Origin: Molossus alvarezi
Taxonomy: Eukaryota; Chordata; Mammalia; Chiroptera; Molossidae
Assembly (NCBI GenBank): GCA_037176705.1
Contig: CM073905.1
Coordinates: 33,078,986-33,142,985 of the forward strand
Reading direction: 5' to 3'
Length of the DNA stretch: 64,000 bases
Every line of letters starts with the position of its first letter. Within the stretch, counting starts at the first letter, position 1. A program made the position numbers and the translations under genes. A model generated the notes under the pieces. It ran no database searches and had not been told where the DNA came from. It worked only from the letters and a program-made list of their open reading frames with translations. This document shows positions 10,131 through 20,990 of the stretch, piece by piece.

Positions 10131-10790
10131 TGTGCCGGGCTATTATTCATAATCACAAGCATCCTCTCCAAGCCGGATGCGCCGAGGTTCTGATTAGCGA
10201 AGGAGAACGCCACCCCTCCCGGCTTTGTTTCTTTTACATAAACAGACCCAGGGATCTCCTGTTGCGCCTGAACACACCCGCACGCTAGTCAAGTGGGACA
10301 CCATTTTCCTGTTTCCGTGAGCTTGCAGATGGGGAGTGCGGTCCTGGCCGAGGAAGGATGGTGGCTGAGGTCTCGGCCGCAGGGGCTCGCGTGGCCCCAA
10401 GGGCTGGGATGGCCTGTCTGGGGTCTCGGTTCCAGCTGTTGGCTTGGTTCCGCGTTTCTTCTCCACGCGGTGTCTATGGGGGCTGGGGAATTCGAGATGG
10501 CTTCTTCACATCACAGGTCTCCAGGACGTCTGGAACCCCTGGGGCTGCCCTCGCACCCCTCCACGCACCCCTCCACGTGCTAGCTTGCGTTTCCTCACAG
10601 CATGGCCGGTGGGGGTAGCTAGACGGCTTCCGTGGAGGGTCAGGCCTCCGAGAGCCTGTGTTCCAAGAGGCCCGGGCAAAGGCTACAAGGATTCTCATAA
10701 CCTGGCCTTGGAAATCCCACAAGGTCTGCCAAGGTCCTCAGCATAGCAGCGATGGAGATGCCACCTGAAAATCCTTTCAAGAAAGACCTT
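10131..10790. other. Unassigned GC-rich sequence
   Basis: No repeat recognised. Overlapping frames of about 80-100 codons on both strands are what GC-rich DNA gives by chance. Direct repeat CACCCCTCCACG near 10553-10577 is local. Confidence 0.45.
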
Positions 10791-10793
10791 GTC

Positions 10794-11037
10794 GCCCTGG
10801 CCGGTTTGGCTCAGTGGTTAGAATGTCGGCCTGAGGACCGGAGAGTCCCGGGTTCAGTTCCCACTAAGGGCACGTGCCTCGGTTGCAGTTTGTCAGCGGC
10901 CTCGGTTGGGGTCGTGTGGGTGGCAGCCACTGGATGTGTCTCTCTCATGTCGATGTGTCTCTCTCTCTCTTCCTCCCTGTCGCCCTCCTGCTCTATCTGA
11001 AGATGAATGCAAAAATGTCCTCGAGTGAGGATAAAAA
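10794..11037 (+). mobile_element. Ves SINE, long class (GAAGATGAATG tail type)
   Basis: Head GCCCTGGCCGGTTTGGC, B box GGGTTCAGTTCCC, tail TCTGAAGATGAATGCAAAAA and a GAGGATAAAAAA end. TSD of 12 bp with two differences (AAAGACCTTGTC at 10782-10793; AAAGACTTTGAC at 11038-11049), older than the perfect-TSD copies. Confidence 0.93.
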
Positions 11038-11049
11038 AAAGACTTTGAC

Positions 11050-11580
11050 ATTCATCTGGGAGCAGGGGGTCCCATTATAGCCTCCACCACAGCAGTGCAT
11101 CAGAGGGGCTTCCAGCCAAGGACTGGGCACGGGGGTCTGAGCCCTGGCCACTTCTCCTCTACTGAGAGGTCTGCAGCTGTAAGGCCGTTCCTGTCCACTT
11201 CTGCCTTCTCTCCCGTCATCTTTCAGGGATGCTCAGTGAAGCCCAGAAACCGCTTGCCATCCTAATTCCTCACCTTCTGCTTCTCAAGAGACCCAAACTG
11301 CTGCACGAAGGTAAGGCCAGGTTCAAGGGGAGAGGACTTCGAGCCCACCACTCAGTGGGAGGGGCAGCAAGGGCTCTGCAAACTCGGAGCTTGATGACGC
11401 ATGACGTACAGAGTCGTCTGTGTGGTGCAAGCGTGCAGCTCCGTGTCCATCACGAAGTGGACACGCCCATGTGTTTGCCAACAGGATGAAGAAAGAAAAC
11501 TCGGCCAGGACCTCGCGTGCTCCCCAGCTCCTTCCCAGGCTCCACCCACCCTCTTACCCAGAGGGAACCTTTATCCCGAC
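11050..11580. other. Unassigned sequence
   Basis: No repeat or protein family recognised; small overlapping frames only. Confidence 0.4.
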
Positions 11581-11584
11581 TCCT

Positions 11585-12060
11585 GACACCAGAATGTCAT
11601 TTGGCCTGTTTTTGTACTTTCTATAAACAGAAGCACAGAGCACACATACGATTTGCATGTGGCCTCTCATTTAATGTCGTGTTTGAGACCCATTCATGTT
11701 TTTGAAAACAGCATTTATTCATTTTTATTTTATTTTTAAAATATGTTTTTATTGATTTTAGAGAGAGAGGAAGGGAGAGGGAAAGAGAGAGAAAAACATG
11801 GATGAGATAGGGCCGCCTCCTGCAGGCCCCCTTCCGGGGATGGAGCCCAAAACCTGGGCATGTGCCCTGACCAGGAACCGAACCCGTGACCTTTGGTGCA
11901 TGGGACGACACTCAACCACTGAGCCACATGGGCCAGGGCAGCATTTATTCATTTTTAGAGTATTCTCCATATGCATATATCACAATTTATGTATCCATTC
12001 TATTATGGATGAATATCCACACTTTTTAAAATTATGTACCCCATCATTAAGAAATCTGAG
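11585..12060 (-). mobile_element. Old L1 fragment split by a Ves SINE
   Basis: 'GTTTGAGACCCATTCATGTT' before the SINE and 'GTATTCTCCATATGCATATA', 'TTTATGTATCCATTCTATTA' after it are the antisense L1 ORF2/3' region in the right order. The SINE fills 11728-11939. Confidence 0.65.
11728..11939 (-). mobile_element. Ves SINE, short class
   Basis: Tail 'TTTTATTGATTTTAGAGAGA', middle 'GGCCCCCTTCCGGGGATGGA', head ending GAGCCACATGGGCCAGGGC. A perfect 18-bp TSD AGCATTTATTCATTTTTA lies at 11710-11727 and 11940-11957. It interrupts an older L1. Confidence 0.95.
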
Positions 12061-12192
12061 TATGTACGATCAAGATATAATATATATTATGATTATATAC
12101 TAATATATAGAGATACATACCAGTATAGTAATAAACTTTGCATATTGTAAAACATATACAGAAAGACATAGACATTTTCAAAGATGAGCTAA
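12061..12192. other. AT-rich sequence
   Basis: Rich in ATATAT blocks, possibly continuing the old L1 degraded beyond recognition. No feature supported. Confidence 0.35.
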
Positions 12193-12733
12193 TGTAGGGG
12201 AGGGAAAATAACTTTTCTTCTGCCCTCTAGGTTCTTGGCTGGGACACCCCTGCTCCCACCCCCGCCTAATAAAAGACAGATCAACAAGAGGAAAAGAGAA
12301 GTTTAATAACATATATACCTGCTGTACACATGGGAGAGAACCAGGCAAACTGAGCAACTCTCAGCAACGGCCCAAGCCACCACCTTAAACACCATCTCCA
12401 GCGACAGAGGAAGATGTTGGGGGTGGGGAGAGCCGGGTATGGGAGGTTACCAGGCAAAGCCCAGTAAACAAGGGTGCGGTTGCTATGCAGGTTTAAATCC
12501 AGGCTTTCTCCATTGATAAGTTTCTAGAGATGGAGTCCTCTGTCCTCCTGGTACAGAGAGGAAGGGGCCCAGAGAGGCAGACATTCCCTGGTCAATGTAA
12601 ATGTCTCTCACAAAAGCAAAACTGCTACTTTGTTTCCAGTTTCACCTGTGTTTTCTGTTCCTTAAAAATAACCAGCCTGAAGTAATCCTCATGCCAAAGA
12701 GGCATGTTTGGGGGTGGCAGATTCTGTCCCCCT
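12193..12733 (-). mobile_element. Solo LTR of an ERV1-like retrovirus
   Basis: On the minus strand the element reads an AACATGCCTCTTTGGCATGA start region, then 'GTTATTAAACTTCTCTTTTC', 'TTGATCTGTCTTTTATTAGG' (poly-A signal region) and ends 'TTTTCCCTCCCCTACA', the layout of a gammaretrovirus-like LTR. About 540 bp, with no coding region attached. The left boundary (TGTAGGGG) is clear, the right one approximate. Confidence 0.6.
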
Positions 12734-12849
12734 TTCTTTCTGCCTGCCAGTGGGGCCTGCGCACCCCCAGCCACCTCTGCTGGCCCCTGGCTGGAGGGAC
12801 AGGATTCTGATCACACACATTCGCGTAAATAAGAGGTCGTGGGGCGGAC

Positions 12850-12960
12850 TGGGAAGACAGACAGCCCTGGGCTGGTCTCTGTTTACTAGCCGTGTGGCTC
12901 TAAGTGCTTCTGTTTCCTCAGTAAAGGGGTGCAGGGGCCCCTGTCTTGCGTTCCCCCAGC
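12850..12960 (+). mobile_element. MIR SINE core
   Basis: 'TTACTAGCCGTGTGGCTCTA' and 'GCTTCTGTTTCCTCAGTAAA' match the MIR core in sense orientation. Confidence 0.65.
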
Positions 12961-14055
12961 AAACATGTACTGTGCACCTACTGTGTGCGCCAGGCACGGT
13001 GCTGGGCACTGGGAAGCCAGCAGAGACTGCACGCTCGCATGGCAAAGGGCATAGCTGCACCCATGCCAATCCTGGGAGAGAGGAGAACCAGGGTGGTTTG
13101 GGTGATTCTTGGAAAAGCCCTATGTTGGAAGAAGACGGCATGGAGCCAGCTGACAGCCTGCCCTCCCCTGTCTTTTCCTGCCTGGGTCCTCCAATCCAGA
13201 ATTCTCTCCCCTCCAGGGCTCCTCCTCCCCAGCCCCCTCCAGGGTGCATAGGAGGGGCTGTCTCTGGTAGCAGTGGGGGGAAGTCAGGGGAGCTGGGGGA
13301 GGCAGGGATGGAAGGGCAAAGGGCAGACTGGTGGGGATTTCAGAGACCCCGTGGTTCCATCAACCACCCCCTCCGCACACCCACCCACCACTGCCTGCTT
13401 CCCCCTCCCTCTCCTCCAGTTATCTGGACGCGGTGTCTAATTGAAATTGAAGACCTGTTTAGCTGTGTGCCTACACAGTCTGATCTCAAATGTGGGCAGC
13501 CACAAAGTATGCTCTGGCGTTTCCCGGGCCCAGGAATCTGACAAAGTGATTGATGCCCAGAGAAGGTATTTCTTCAGAGGGCTGGAGCCAGCCTCTTAGT
13601 TAAGCCCTGGAATCGAAGATTCATCCGAGGCACCAGCCTTGTGTCTCCTGGCCTAAGGAGGCCGCAGGGGATGGCCGCAGCCCTGAGAAACACCTCTGGG
13701 ATGGCGTGAAGCTTGGGTCTGTGCTGTAAGCCTGCCTTGCAAATAAGCCCGGAGATTTTACCAGCCCACAAAAGCTGTAAGAGAAACGAGGCCCGCGTGT
13801 GACCAACAGAACACAAACCACTCTTCATCCATGTGATCCGGCTGGCCCAAATTAGGGGACCACTGTCTCAAAAGAGAAGGCATTTTTTATTCATTTAATT
13901 TAGTTTTTATCACAAATCCCTTGGAAAATCTGGTAAAAGGTATGGTTCCTTTAACCAGGAGAAACAAAACAAAACAAAAAAAGCACATACATGGATACAT
14001 TGCAATGCAATTTCAGTAACAACAGTGAGTAAAACTTAAAACAGCACAGGTTGAC
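12961..14055. other. Unassigned sequence; chance ORF
   Basis: 'TACTGTGCACCTACTGTGTG' at about 12967 belongs to a common old repeat I cannot name. A 277-codon plus-strand open frame (12708-13541) starts in the LTR and crosses the MIR, so it is not a gene. A-rich (CAAAA)n lies near 13960-13985. Confidence 0.45.
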
Positions 14056-14059
14056 TTCT

Positions 14060-14220
14060 AACTTAAGTTTTCTCATTCAATCCTAGTAAACCTCACGGGG
14101 AGATACTGTTACTATGCCTATTTACCCAAAGTTGCTTAGATGCTTCAGTGGGGGACCTGGGACATAAACCTGGCATCTGAGGTTGGTGGCCACGTTCCTG
14201 ACCACCATCCCACACTGCCA
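14060..14220 (-). mobile_element. MIR SINE, diverged
   Basis: 'AGTAAACCTCACGGGGAGAT', 'TTACTATGCCTATTTACCCA' and a 'GGGACCTGGGACATAAACCT' region correspond to reversed MIR. Confidence 0.6.
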
Positions 14221-14294
14221 CACAGGGTCTCTCGTGGGAGGAACCTGATATAATTCACTGTGGAACTAACGATAACATATCACACTTAGTCTTT

Positions 14295-14506
14295 TTTTAT
14301 ATATAATTTTTCTTTATTGATTTTAGAGAGAGAGGTGGGGAGAGAGATAGAAACACTGATGAGAGAGAATATCAACTGGCTGCCTCCTGTATGCCCCCCA
14401 CTGGGGATTGGGCCCACACCCTGGGCATGTGCCCTGACTGGGAATTGAATTGGTGACCTCTTGGTGCCTGGGTTGATGCTCAACCACTGAGCCACACCAG
14501 CCGGGC
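14295..14506 (-). mobile_element. Ves SINE, short class
   Basis: Tail 'TTTCTTTATTGATTTTAGAG', middle 'GCCCCCCACTGGGGATTGGG', head ending CACACCAGCCGGGC. Perfect 14-bp TSD CACACTTAGTCTTT at 14281-14294 and 14507-14520. Confidence 0.95.
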
Positions 14507-14520
14507 CACACTTAGTCTTT

Positions 14521-15580
14521 AAAAATTCACATTTTATACATTTAAGTGGATGGACCCCTGTTGGTTTGACCTGTCTGATAGTCTTTCTTTTGGGGACCCC
14601 CTCAGCCTCCTTCCCTGACACCCCAGTTTCAGTCCTGGTTGTGCAGATGGGGTCGGCTGCTCAGGATGGGCAGGCATGTGTCCTATATCTGGCTAATGAG
14701 AGTGGCAATTCCCGCAGCCATGCAGATTGGTTTCAGAGGTGGGTACACGGTCCAAGCAGGACCAACCAAGTGCCATGGAATAGTCCAGGGACTTTTGATG
14801 GAGCTACCTAAAAAGAGAAAGTCTCTTTTCTGCTCAGGTTCCTATAAGGTAAAAATTAACATTTTTCAGTAATCAAAGGAATGAGCTCCTTGAAAATGAA
14901 AAAAAAAAAAAAAAAGACTTAGAATCTCAGTGATCACTGTTCAATGATCCAGATGATCACCTTGATCCATCCATGCCTGATTTCCTCTTGTATAGCTCCA
15001 TGAAATGATTTTTTCCCTGGGGGTTGGGATTTCTGTTATGTGCCACTGAAAGAGTCTTGATAAATATACAGATATTTTGTCATTTCCCCCTCTGTCTCCA
15101 GGACACAGATGACAATAGTCCAGCAGCGTTCGGAGACCACGCAGCTTCAGATTACTCACTGGCGACGGAGACCGGAGACACCTCGCCCTCAGTTACGTTG
15201 CTGATCTCTGGAGTGGGTGTTAAGCCTCAGATATCTCTTCCTTCATGCTCAGCACGCACAGATTCTTAACCAGTAGGTGCTCCGTAACTGCTGACCAGTG
15301 TAGTGGGATTATAAATAAGGCCTTTCCTGACTTGGAATTTGAGCCAAATTTCAAAGCTAAGGATAGCCAGGATTGTTGGGTGCTCACACATTCTGAAGAA
15401 AGGGGCTGGATCCTAGTCCCAGGTCTTACAGTAGGGGGCTTACCTGGTCCTGGTCACCCGTGACAGGTGATAAACATATGGGGGGGGGGTCCTGGAGCTT
15501 GAGGGTTTCCTTAAAGAGTGTTGTTAAACTGTTATGTCTTTCTCTGTGCTGTTCCTGATTTCAGGCTTACCTTTCCCTCT
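14521..15580. other. Unassigned sequence with an A run
   Basis: An A homopolymer of about 16 lies at 14899-14915 without a recognisable SINE in front of it. A faint L2-tail-like stretch 'CCAGTAGGTGCTCCGTAACT' lies at about 15270. Nothing else recognised. Confidence 0.4.
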
Positions 15581-15584
15581 TTAG

Positions 15585-15800
15585 ACAAATGGTGAATTAC
15601 ACTCATCCTTTAAAACTCGGTTTAAACGTTGCCTCCTCTAGGAAGCTCTCCTTGATTGCTACCACTAGACCTGCTGCGCCTGTCCTCTGGCCTTCTTCTC
15701 GGAGCCTTTAATATTTACTTAGGTTATAGTACTTGAAGATACACACTAATGGTGTAATCATGTGACAGGTATCATCTGTGTGTTAGACTAACTGTGCCAA
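15585..15800 (+). mobile_element. L2 LINE 3' fragment
   Basis: 'TTTAAAACTCGGTTTAAACG', 'CCTCCTCTAGGAAGCTCTCC', then 'GAGCCTTTAATATTTACTTA' follow the L2 3' order in sense. Confidence 0.75.
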
Positions 15801-16479
15801 CCTGGCACTGACCCGTCCTATTTATCTCCACATACTTGGAGGAGGGGAGAGGGGTGGACTGTATGCAACCCTAATGACGGCCTTCCCGCTAAGGGCAAAG
15901 CTCTCGTCTTGCTCGGCACTTGCAAAAGTGGACCGAGGGCCAAGTGTGGGAGCAGAACTAGAAAGAAGGGACTCGCTCTGTAAAGTAGACTGCTAGGAAC
16001 TGGGAGTTCTCCGCGGCGGGGCAGAGAGGTGCGGGGGTAGGAGCGAGAGGAGATGGAAAGGAAAGAGAGAGGGTGAGGAGCTGGCGAAAGGCCACGAGTT
16101 CAGGCTGCCCGGTCCAAGGAAGGGTCAGTAAATAAATCTCCCGGTGGGGGGTGGCCAGGGGCTCTGGCCGAGGATGTCTGTTATTAATTTGAACGTTGAA
16201 GCTATTTTTGCCGCGTAATTCCCCTTGGTATCTTCCCGTCTTTGGTGAAAGCTGTAACATCATCAGCAGTCTTACGAGATGGTTGTTGCTTTTATTTTTT
16301 GCCTGATGTGAAATCTGGAAAAGGGCTGAAGTCATGGATGAGAGGACAGTCTGAGAAAGGAAAGGCACAGTGATCAACACACGGAACGGTTCAAACAAAG
16401 CTTGGGGTTCCCGGTGAGGGAAGGCACCGGGTTCATAAGCCCCATGGAAGTGCAGATGTTTTGGGTGCGGTTTCCGTTT
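15801..16479. other. Unassigned; AT-rich unique core
   Basis: 16165-16330 is low in repeats and contains ATTAATTTGAACGTTG and 'TTTTGCCGCGTAATTCCCC', the texture of conserved non-coding DNA. A 211-codon minus frame crosses into MER5A and is not supported. Confidence 0.4.
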
Positions 16480-16665
16480 CAGGAGGCCCGGATGCTGGCT
16501 TGAGCCAGCGTTGTATAGAACGTACAGGGCAAGGAATCCCAGCAGCAGCGCTTGGAAACTTGGTAGAAATGCAAATTCTTGGGGCCCACCCAAGATCTTC
16601 TGAGTCAGAAACTCTGGAGGTGGGGCCCCTTAATCTGCAATTTACAAACCCTCCAGGGGTTCGGA
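16480..16665 (-). mobile_element. MER5A (hAT-Charlie MITE)
   Basis: 'TTGGTAGAAATGCAAATTCT', 'GGGGCCCACCCAAGATCTTC' and 'TCTGGAGGTGGGGCCCCTTA' are reversed MER5A. Non-autonomous DNA transposon remnant. Confidence 0.8.
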
Positions 16666-16689
16666 GGCAGCTAAATCTGAAAACAGACA

Positions 16690-18220
16690 TGTGAAGCCCC
16701 CAGTAGCTGGGTGTTGAATTAATGAATGAAAAGCTTGTGGAAACACAGTACCCTTGTGGTAGCCTCTTTTTAGATCTTAAAAAATTTCAACTCTGAGCTA
16801 AATCATAATTCATCAGTGGCCAGGCTTCTCACCCAGAGGAGCTGTGCTTCGGCGGCTTTTTATCAGCCTGAAACCAGAGCGCTTGCATCCCGGGGTATAG
16901 GTTAAGTGCACTTGTCTCTGGGTCATCCCATGTAAGGGGATATTCCCAGGTCTCCCTGGGCCCATCATCCAGTGGCAGACTGCCCACTGGACCCGAGAAC
17001 TGTTTTTCCTGTTTCTTGATGGGTAAGGAAAAGATAGCAGTTGCTTTTCTGAAACCCGTCCAGGGACCTTTAAAAGAATATCATTCGCCCTGGCAGATTC
17101 TCCCACAGAGGTACAGTTCATGGCCTGTCAAGCCAGGATATCAAATTAAGCAAGTTTCCTTCCGTAACACATCTTCTGGTTCGTGTAAACGTCCCACAGA
17201 TCACTGAGCTAGTAACCCCGCGACGGAAAGCAAGCCGCTAATCCATTTGGCTTGGTCGATGGGTCATGGGCTCGTGGGGAGTTGTCCTTGCCCACGGGCC
17301 CCATGACAGCCATGCTAAGACAACCCAACCCCTTCCCATTCTCTGTCAGGCCAGGAGCATGGCTCAGCATCCAGCCCCCTGGTGCCAGACCACGTGACCA
17401 CAGGAGACCTGGTCCTAATATTGTCATAATTAGCTAGTTTTTAATATTAATAATGGGAAGAAAGCAAAGGCCAGACGTTGTAAGCATGGTCATCTGGGCA
17501 GCTTTGCCAGGAAGCTGCAACTTCATACTTGCCAGGGAACTACCAGTCCACTCGGAGCAAATCAATGGGGAAAGGGGTCAAACAAAGGGGGAGATGGCCC
17601 ATGTGCAGTGAAGGCGGTGTGACATAGGAAGGTGCTTGCCTGTCTAACCTGGGGAAAAGGTTGTTGGCTGGGGGCCAGGGCCCATGCAAGCTCTGAAATC
17701 CTGGAGGTTAATCAGTTAAGCTCCTGGTTATAATCCCCGAAGAGTTCCCTCTCTCTTTCTTCACTCTTGTTTACTTGCTCCTCTCTTGCTCTGTGACCCT
17801 GTCCTCTCATCGTAGCCATGTGGCCTTCAGCAGCCGCATGGTCCAGGGCCATGCAGACTGCACATGCAGGGTGTAGGACCGACTGTGCTTTCATGTGGAG
17901 CAGAGACTCTGGGCAGTGGCCTAGCCCTGATGAAGACACGGCCGGACTTCTCCCATCGCAGACAGAGGGAAATGGGACATTGGAAACCCAGGGGTTTAAT
18001 TCCACAAAATAAAGATCACTCATCCTATCGTGCGATTGTTGGGAAATTCCTTTCCTTGCAACATCGCAAGAAGTCCAGTTCCACTGGTAACGGGGGAGAC
18101 ACAGAGGGAACACCCCTGATAACAGCTCCTGGCATCTTAGAGGAAAAGGTACCCGGTGCTCACTCTAGGATGCTGTGATGAGGATGACATCTGCCACCGT
18201 GTCCTCCACATCCTTTCTAA
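16690..18220. other. Unassigned sequence
   Basis: About 1.5 kb without a repeat I recognise; short frames only. No splice-bounded coding segment seen. Confidence 0.4.
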
Positions 18221-18224
18221 CATG

Positions 18225-18450
18225 CTTCCTAAGCTCAAATCCAGGACCTGACACTTATTCCAGCCCATCGAATGTCGGCTCCAGCCCTTACTTGAGTCTC
18301 CTTATCTATCAAATGGGAAGACAGCACCACTTGCTTATAAAACAGTGGACAGTTAGTGGAATGATATCCATAAAGCATAAAATAGCACAGTGCCTGAGAC
18401 CACGTCTCAATACATTTTGGTGTCGTCATTCTCATTATCGTTCATTTTCT
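18225..18450 (+). mobile_element. MIR SINE
   Basis: 'TTGAGTCTCCTTATCTATCA' and 'AATGGGAAGACAGCACCACT' with 'AAAATAGCACAGTGCCTGAG' cover the MIR core and 3' end. Confidence 0.75.
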
Positions 18451-18487
18451 CTCTATCTTCATCCTAGGTGACTGCCTCTTTAAAAAA

Positions 18488-18600
18488 ATATATTAGTGCC
18501 ATTCACTGAGGACTTACTACATACTAAGCATCACTTGGGGCTTTCAGTATGCTATTTCAATTCATCTGCACAACCCTGGGATCCACAGTTTACGTCACTG
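18488..18600 (-). mobile_element. MIR SINE fragment
   Basis: 'GAGGACTTACTACATACTAA' then 'TTCAATTCATCTGCACAACC' is the reversed 3' half of MIR. It abuts a sense MIR piece. Confidence 0.6.
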
Positions 18601-18710
18601 TGGTTCAACTCTCCTGTCTGTAAAATGGGACTAAATTGCAGGATTTCTTTGAAGATTTGAAATGATAGGAATAAAGTATCCAGGGGAGTGCCTGGCAGAA
18701 GTGATGCTCA
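18601..18710 (+). mobile_element. MIR SINE fragment
   Basis: 'CTCCTGTCTGTAAAATGGGA' and 'GGGAGTGCCTGGCAGAAGTG' are sense MIR. Together with the previous piece it forms an inverted pair. Confidence 0.65.
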
Positions 18711-18860
18711 CGAAACGGCATCCCATCCTGGGAGTTATATGGTATGTTCTTGGATGTGAGACTTGGGAATTTGAGAAGAGACTGGGACTTGGCCGAACAA
18801 GGGTTGGCATAGGCTGAGAAGAAGGTGAAAAGACATTCGGGGTGGAAGGTACAACGAGTG

Positions 18861-18862
<2 letters not shown>

Positions 18863-18899
<37 letters not shown>
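18863..18899 (+). repeat. Microsatellite (GT)18
   Basis: Uninterrupted 37-nt GT tract. Alternating purine-pyrimidine can adopt Z-DNA and is usually length-polymorphic. Confidence 0.97.
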
Positions 18900-18901
<2 letters not shown>

Positions 18902-19309
18902 GGGGGTTGGAGGAGAAATGTGTGCCCAGGTATGTGTGTCCCCTTTCTGAGTATACGAGGGACAGTGGGCGACCCTTGCTGTGATGGGGGCACAAGCATG
19001 TGCTGAATGGTTGACTAGCCCCCGAGGGCTCAAATTCACCTCAACACACCGCTTGCTCTGTTCATTACACACATGCTCCCACCTCGGCAGCATCACTGTG
19101 CCCATCACAGAGTAGGTGGTCCAAGTGGTTGCTGATTGACTTTGTGACCAGCAGGTTAAGGTCCATAATTACAAAAGGAATCCTACTTTCCCATTGAACC
19201 CCATCCAAATTCACCTCCGTGATGTAAATAACAGAAAGAAGTCAAGATCAGCGAGTGCCTCCCTGGGATGTCCTTTTGCCCCAGAGCTATTGGCATGTGC
19301 CACCCCATA

Positions 19310-19764
19310 GGGTTTCCAGGTAAGAAACAGGGGGCACCATCAAACTGAATTTTAAATAAACAACATGTTTTAAGTATAAGCATAGCCCGCATATTGCGTA
19401 GAACATACATATAGCAAAAAAATAAAATAAAATTCATTGATCTAAAATTCAAATCTAACTTGGGGTGCTATATTTTTTTTTTTTTTTTTTTTTTTATCCT
19501 CACCCGAGGACATTTTTCCATTTTTTGTACAGATAGAGTGGGAGGGAGAGAGAGGAAGGGAGAGAAACATCGACGTGAAGGGACACATCGAGTGGCTGCC
19601 ACCCGCACGACCAACCAGGGCCGGGGACAAACTGCAACCGAAGTACGTGCCCTTAGCGGGAACCGAACCCGGGTCTCTCCGGACCGCAGGCCGACGCTCT
19701 AACCGCTGAGCCAAACTGGCCAGGGCGGGGGTGCTATATTTTTACTTGCTAAATCTGGCCGCCC
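19310..19764 (+). mobile_element. Palindromic MITE (MER53-like), split by a SINE
   Basis: Left arm GGGTTTCCAGGTAAGAAACA, 'CTGAATTTTAAATAAACAAC', centre ATATTGCGTAGAACATAC, right arm 'CTAAAATTCAAATCTAACTT' then after the SINE 'TTTACTTGCTAAATCTGGCC'. The arms are diverged inverted repeats of each other, so this is a DNA-transposon MITE of about 205 bp without the SINE. The name MER53 is from memory. Confidence 0.6.
19478..19727 (-). mobile_element. Ves SINE, long class, young
   Basis: Nearly identical to the copies at 5607 and 60219. A long poly-T, 'CCTCACCCGAGGACATTTTT', B box in GAACCGAACCCGGG, head ending TGGCCAGGGC. Perfect 16-bp TSD GGGGTGCTATATTTTT at 19462-19477 and 19728-19743. It sits inside the palindromic MITE. 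Confidence 0.96.
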
Positions 19765-20079
19765 ACCTCTATTTATGGTTCACTTGAAAGACTATGAGTT
19801 GACCTTTAAAGAATCCCTAACCCTCTCCCCACCCCTCCAACCCTCCTGCCTGCAACACACACACCTCTCGGGCCAATCGCAATTCAGTGCTTGGCAACTC
19901 AGGATTGCTACAGCTTAACTACTTCTATCCGGCATTCAAATACATTACCCCCTCCCTGTTAGATGTAACTGTAAATTGAAAAATTAAAGCTCTTTCCTGA
20001 ATTTATGCTCAATGGAGAAAATCCAAAAAATGAAGGAGACCACGAAGTGAACCATAAATCAACCATCTAGAGATAACCT

Positions 20080-20460
20080 CAATTACTACTCTTCCGTATT
20101 GCCTTATGTTTTTGTATGCAGACACATTTTTTCACATAACTGAGGGGGGGGGGGAAACCTAATTCTCTACCATGATTTTTGACTTGACACTTTACACAGG
20201 TGTTTCTCGTGTCATTCAAAACTTGGATGTTGTCGCTTTAAATGATTGGCTAATAACCCCTTGCAGGGGTCAACATAGAGTTTTAGGGTGTTTTTTTTTT
20301 TTTTTGACAGTATGAATGGCCCAGAGATAAACATTCTTCTGCATAAAGTTGCTTGCATATTTCAGATAATTTCCTTAGAATGGATTCGAGGAATGGTGAT
20401 GAGCATCTATATCTATCTAGCTATTGTTTTTTCTCCTGGTTGTGAAAAAAAATTTGTGGT
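20080..20460 (-). mobile_element. Old L1 (L1M/HAL1-type) fragment
   Basis: 'CATCTAGAGATAACCTCAAT', 'AGATAAACATTCTTCTGCAT' and 'ATAATTTCCTTAGAATGGAT' are antisense L1 3' landmarks in order. A G run (20143-20153) and a T run (20290-20305) lie inside. Confidence 0.6.
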
Positions 20461-20869
20461 CTGTGGGTAAAATTTGGTAAATATACAGAGCAAGTGTGAA
20501 GGTGACAAGGAAATCCATTTGTAACCCTCTGCTGCCAGTGGATACCATGTTACCATTGGCTTCTTTGCTTCTCAAGAGTCCTGAGGTCATTGCATTCTTG
20601 CCTTCCAGAAAGACTGTATCATTCTGACCAGGAGAAAACAAATGGTAACATCTTCCACCATGTGGCCATTACTTAATGCTATCTTTAAAAAGAACTGTTG
20701 CTAATTTTACAGCTGTTTTATAGCTGTTTGACTCCTGGTGACTTGGACCATTTTTCAAAACATGTGCTTCTGAAGAAATGACCTGTGCATGTTTGCGTCT
20801 GTCTGTCTATCTGTGTATCTGATTGCCTATCTATCATCCTGTGGTAACAGCCAGCCAGCTTATCCCTCT
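20461..20869. other. Unassigned; degenerate tetranucleotide repeat
   Basis: A (TCTG/TCTA)-like degenerate run occupies 20797-20838. Otherwise no feature recognised. Confidence 0.4.
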
Positions 20870-20990
20870 GGCCAAGAGGGAGCTCCCTGTGGGTTGGGAC
20901 CACATCTGGTGCTTCTTACCTGTCTCTCAAAACTCCCCTTCAGGCGTAAGCACGTGGTAGGCCCTTTAATCATCACTGATTCGTTACTAG
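20870..20990 (+). mobile_element. L2 3' end
   Basis: 'GGGTTGGGACCACATCTGGT', TTACCTGTCTCTCAAAACTC and a GTGGTAGGCCCTTTAATCAT tail correspond to the L2 3' terminus. Confidence 0.55.

Noticed and set aside
12193..12733. Retroviral coding sequence next to the LTR
   Set aside because: No gag, pol or env-like frame flanks it on either side; it is a solo LTR.
12708..13541. 277-codon plus-strand open frame
   Set aside because: It begins inside an LTR and crosses a MIR core. Length is within chance expectation for GC-rich DNA.
15958..16593. 211-codon minus-strand open frame
   Set aside because: N-terminus is translated MER5A; the rest is low-information.
18735..19108. THTHTHTH-rich open frames on the minus strand
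   Set aside because: Translation of the (GT)n microsatellite.
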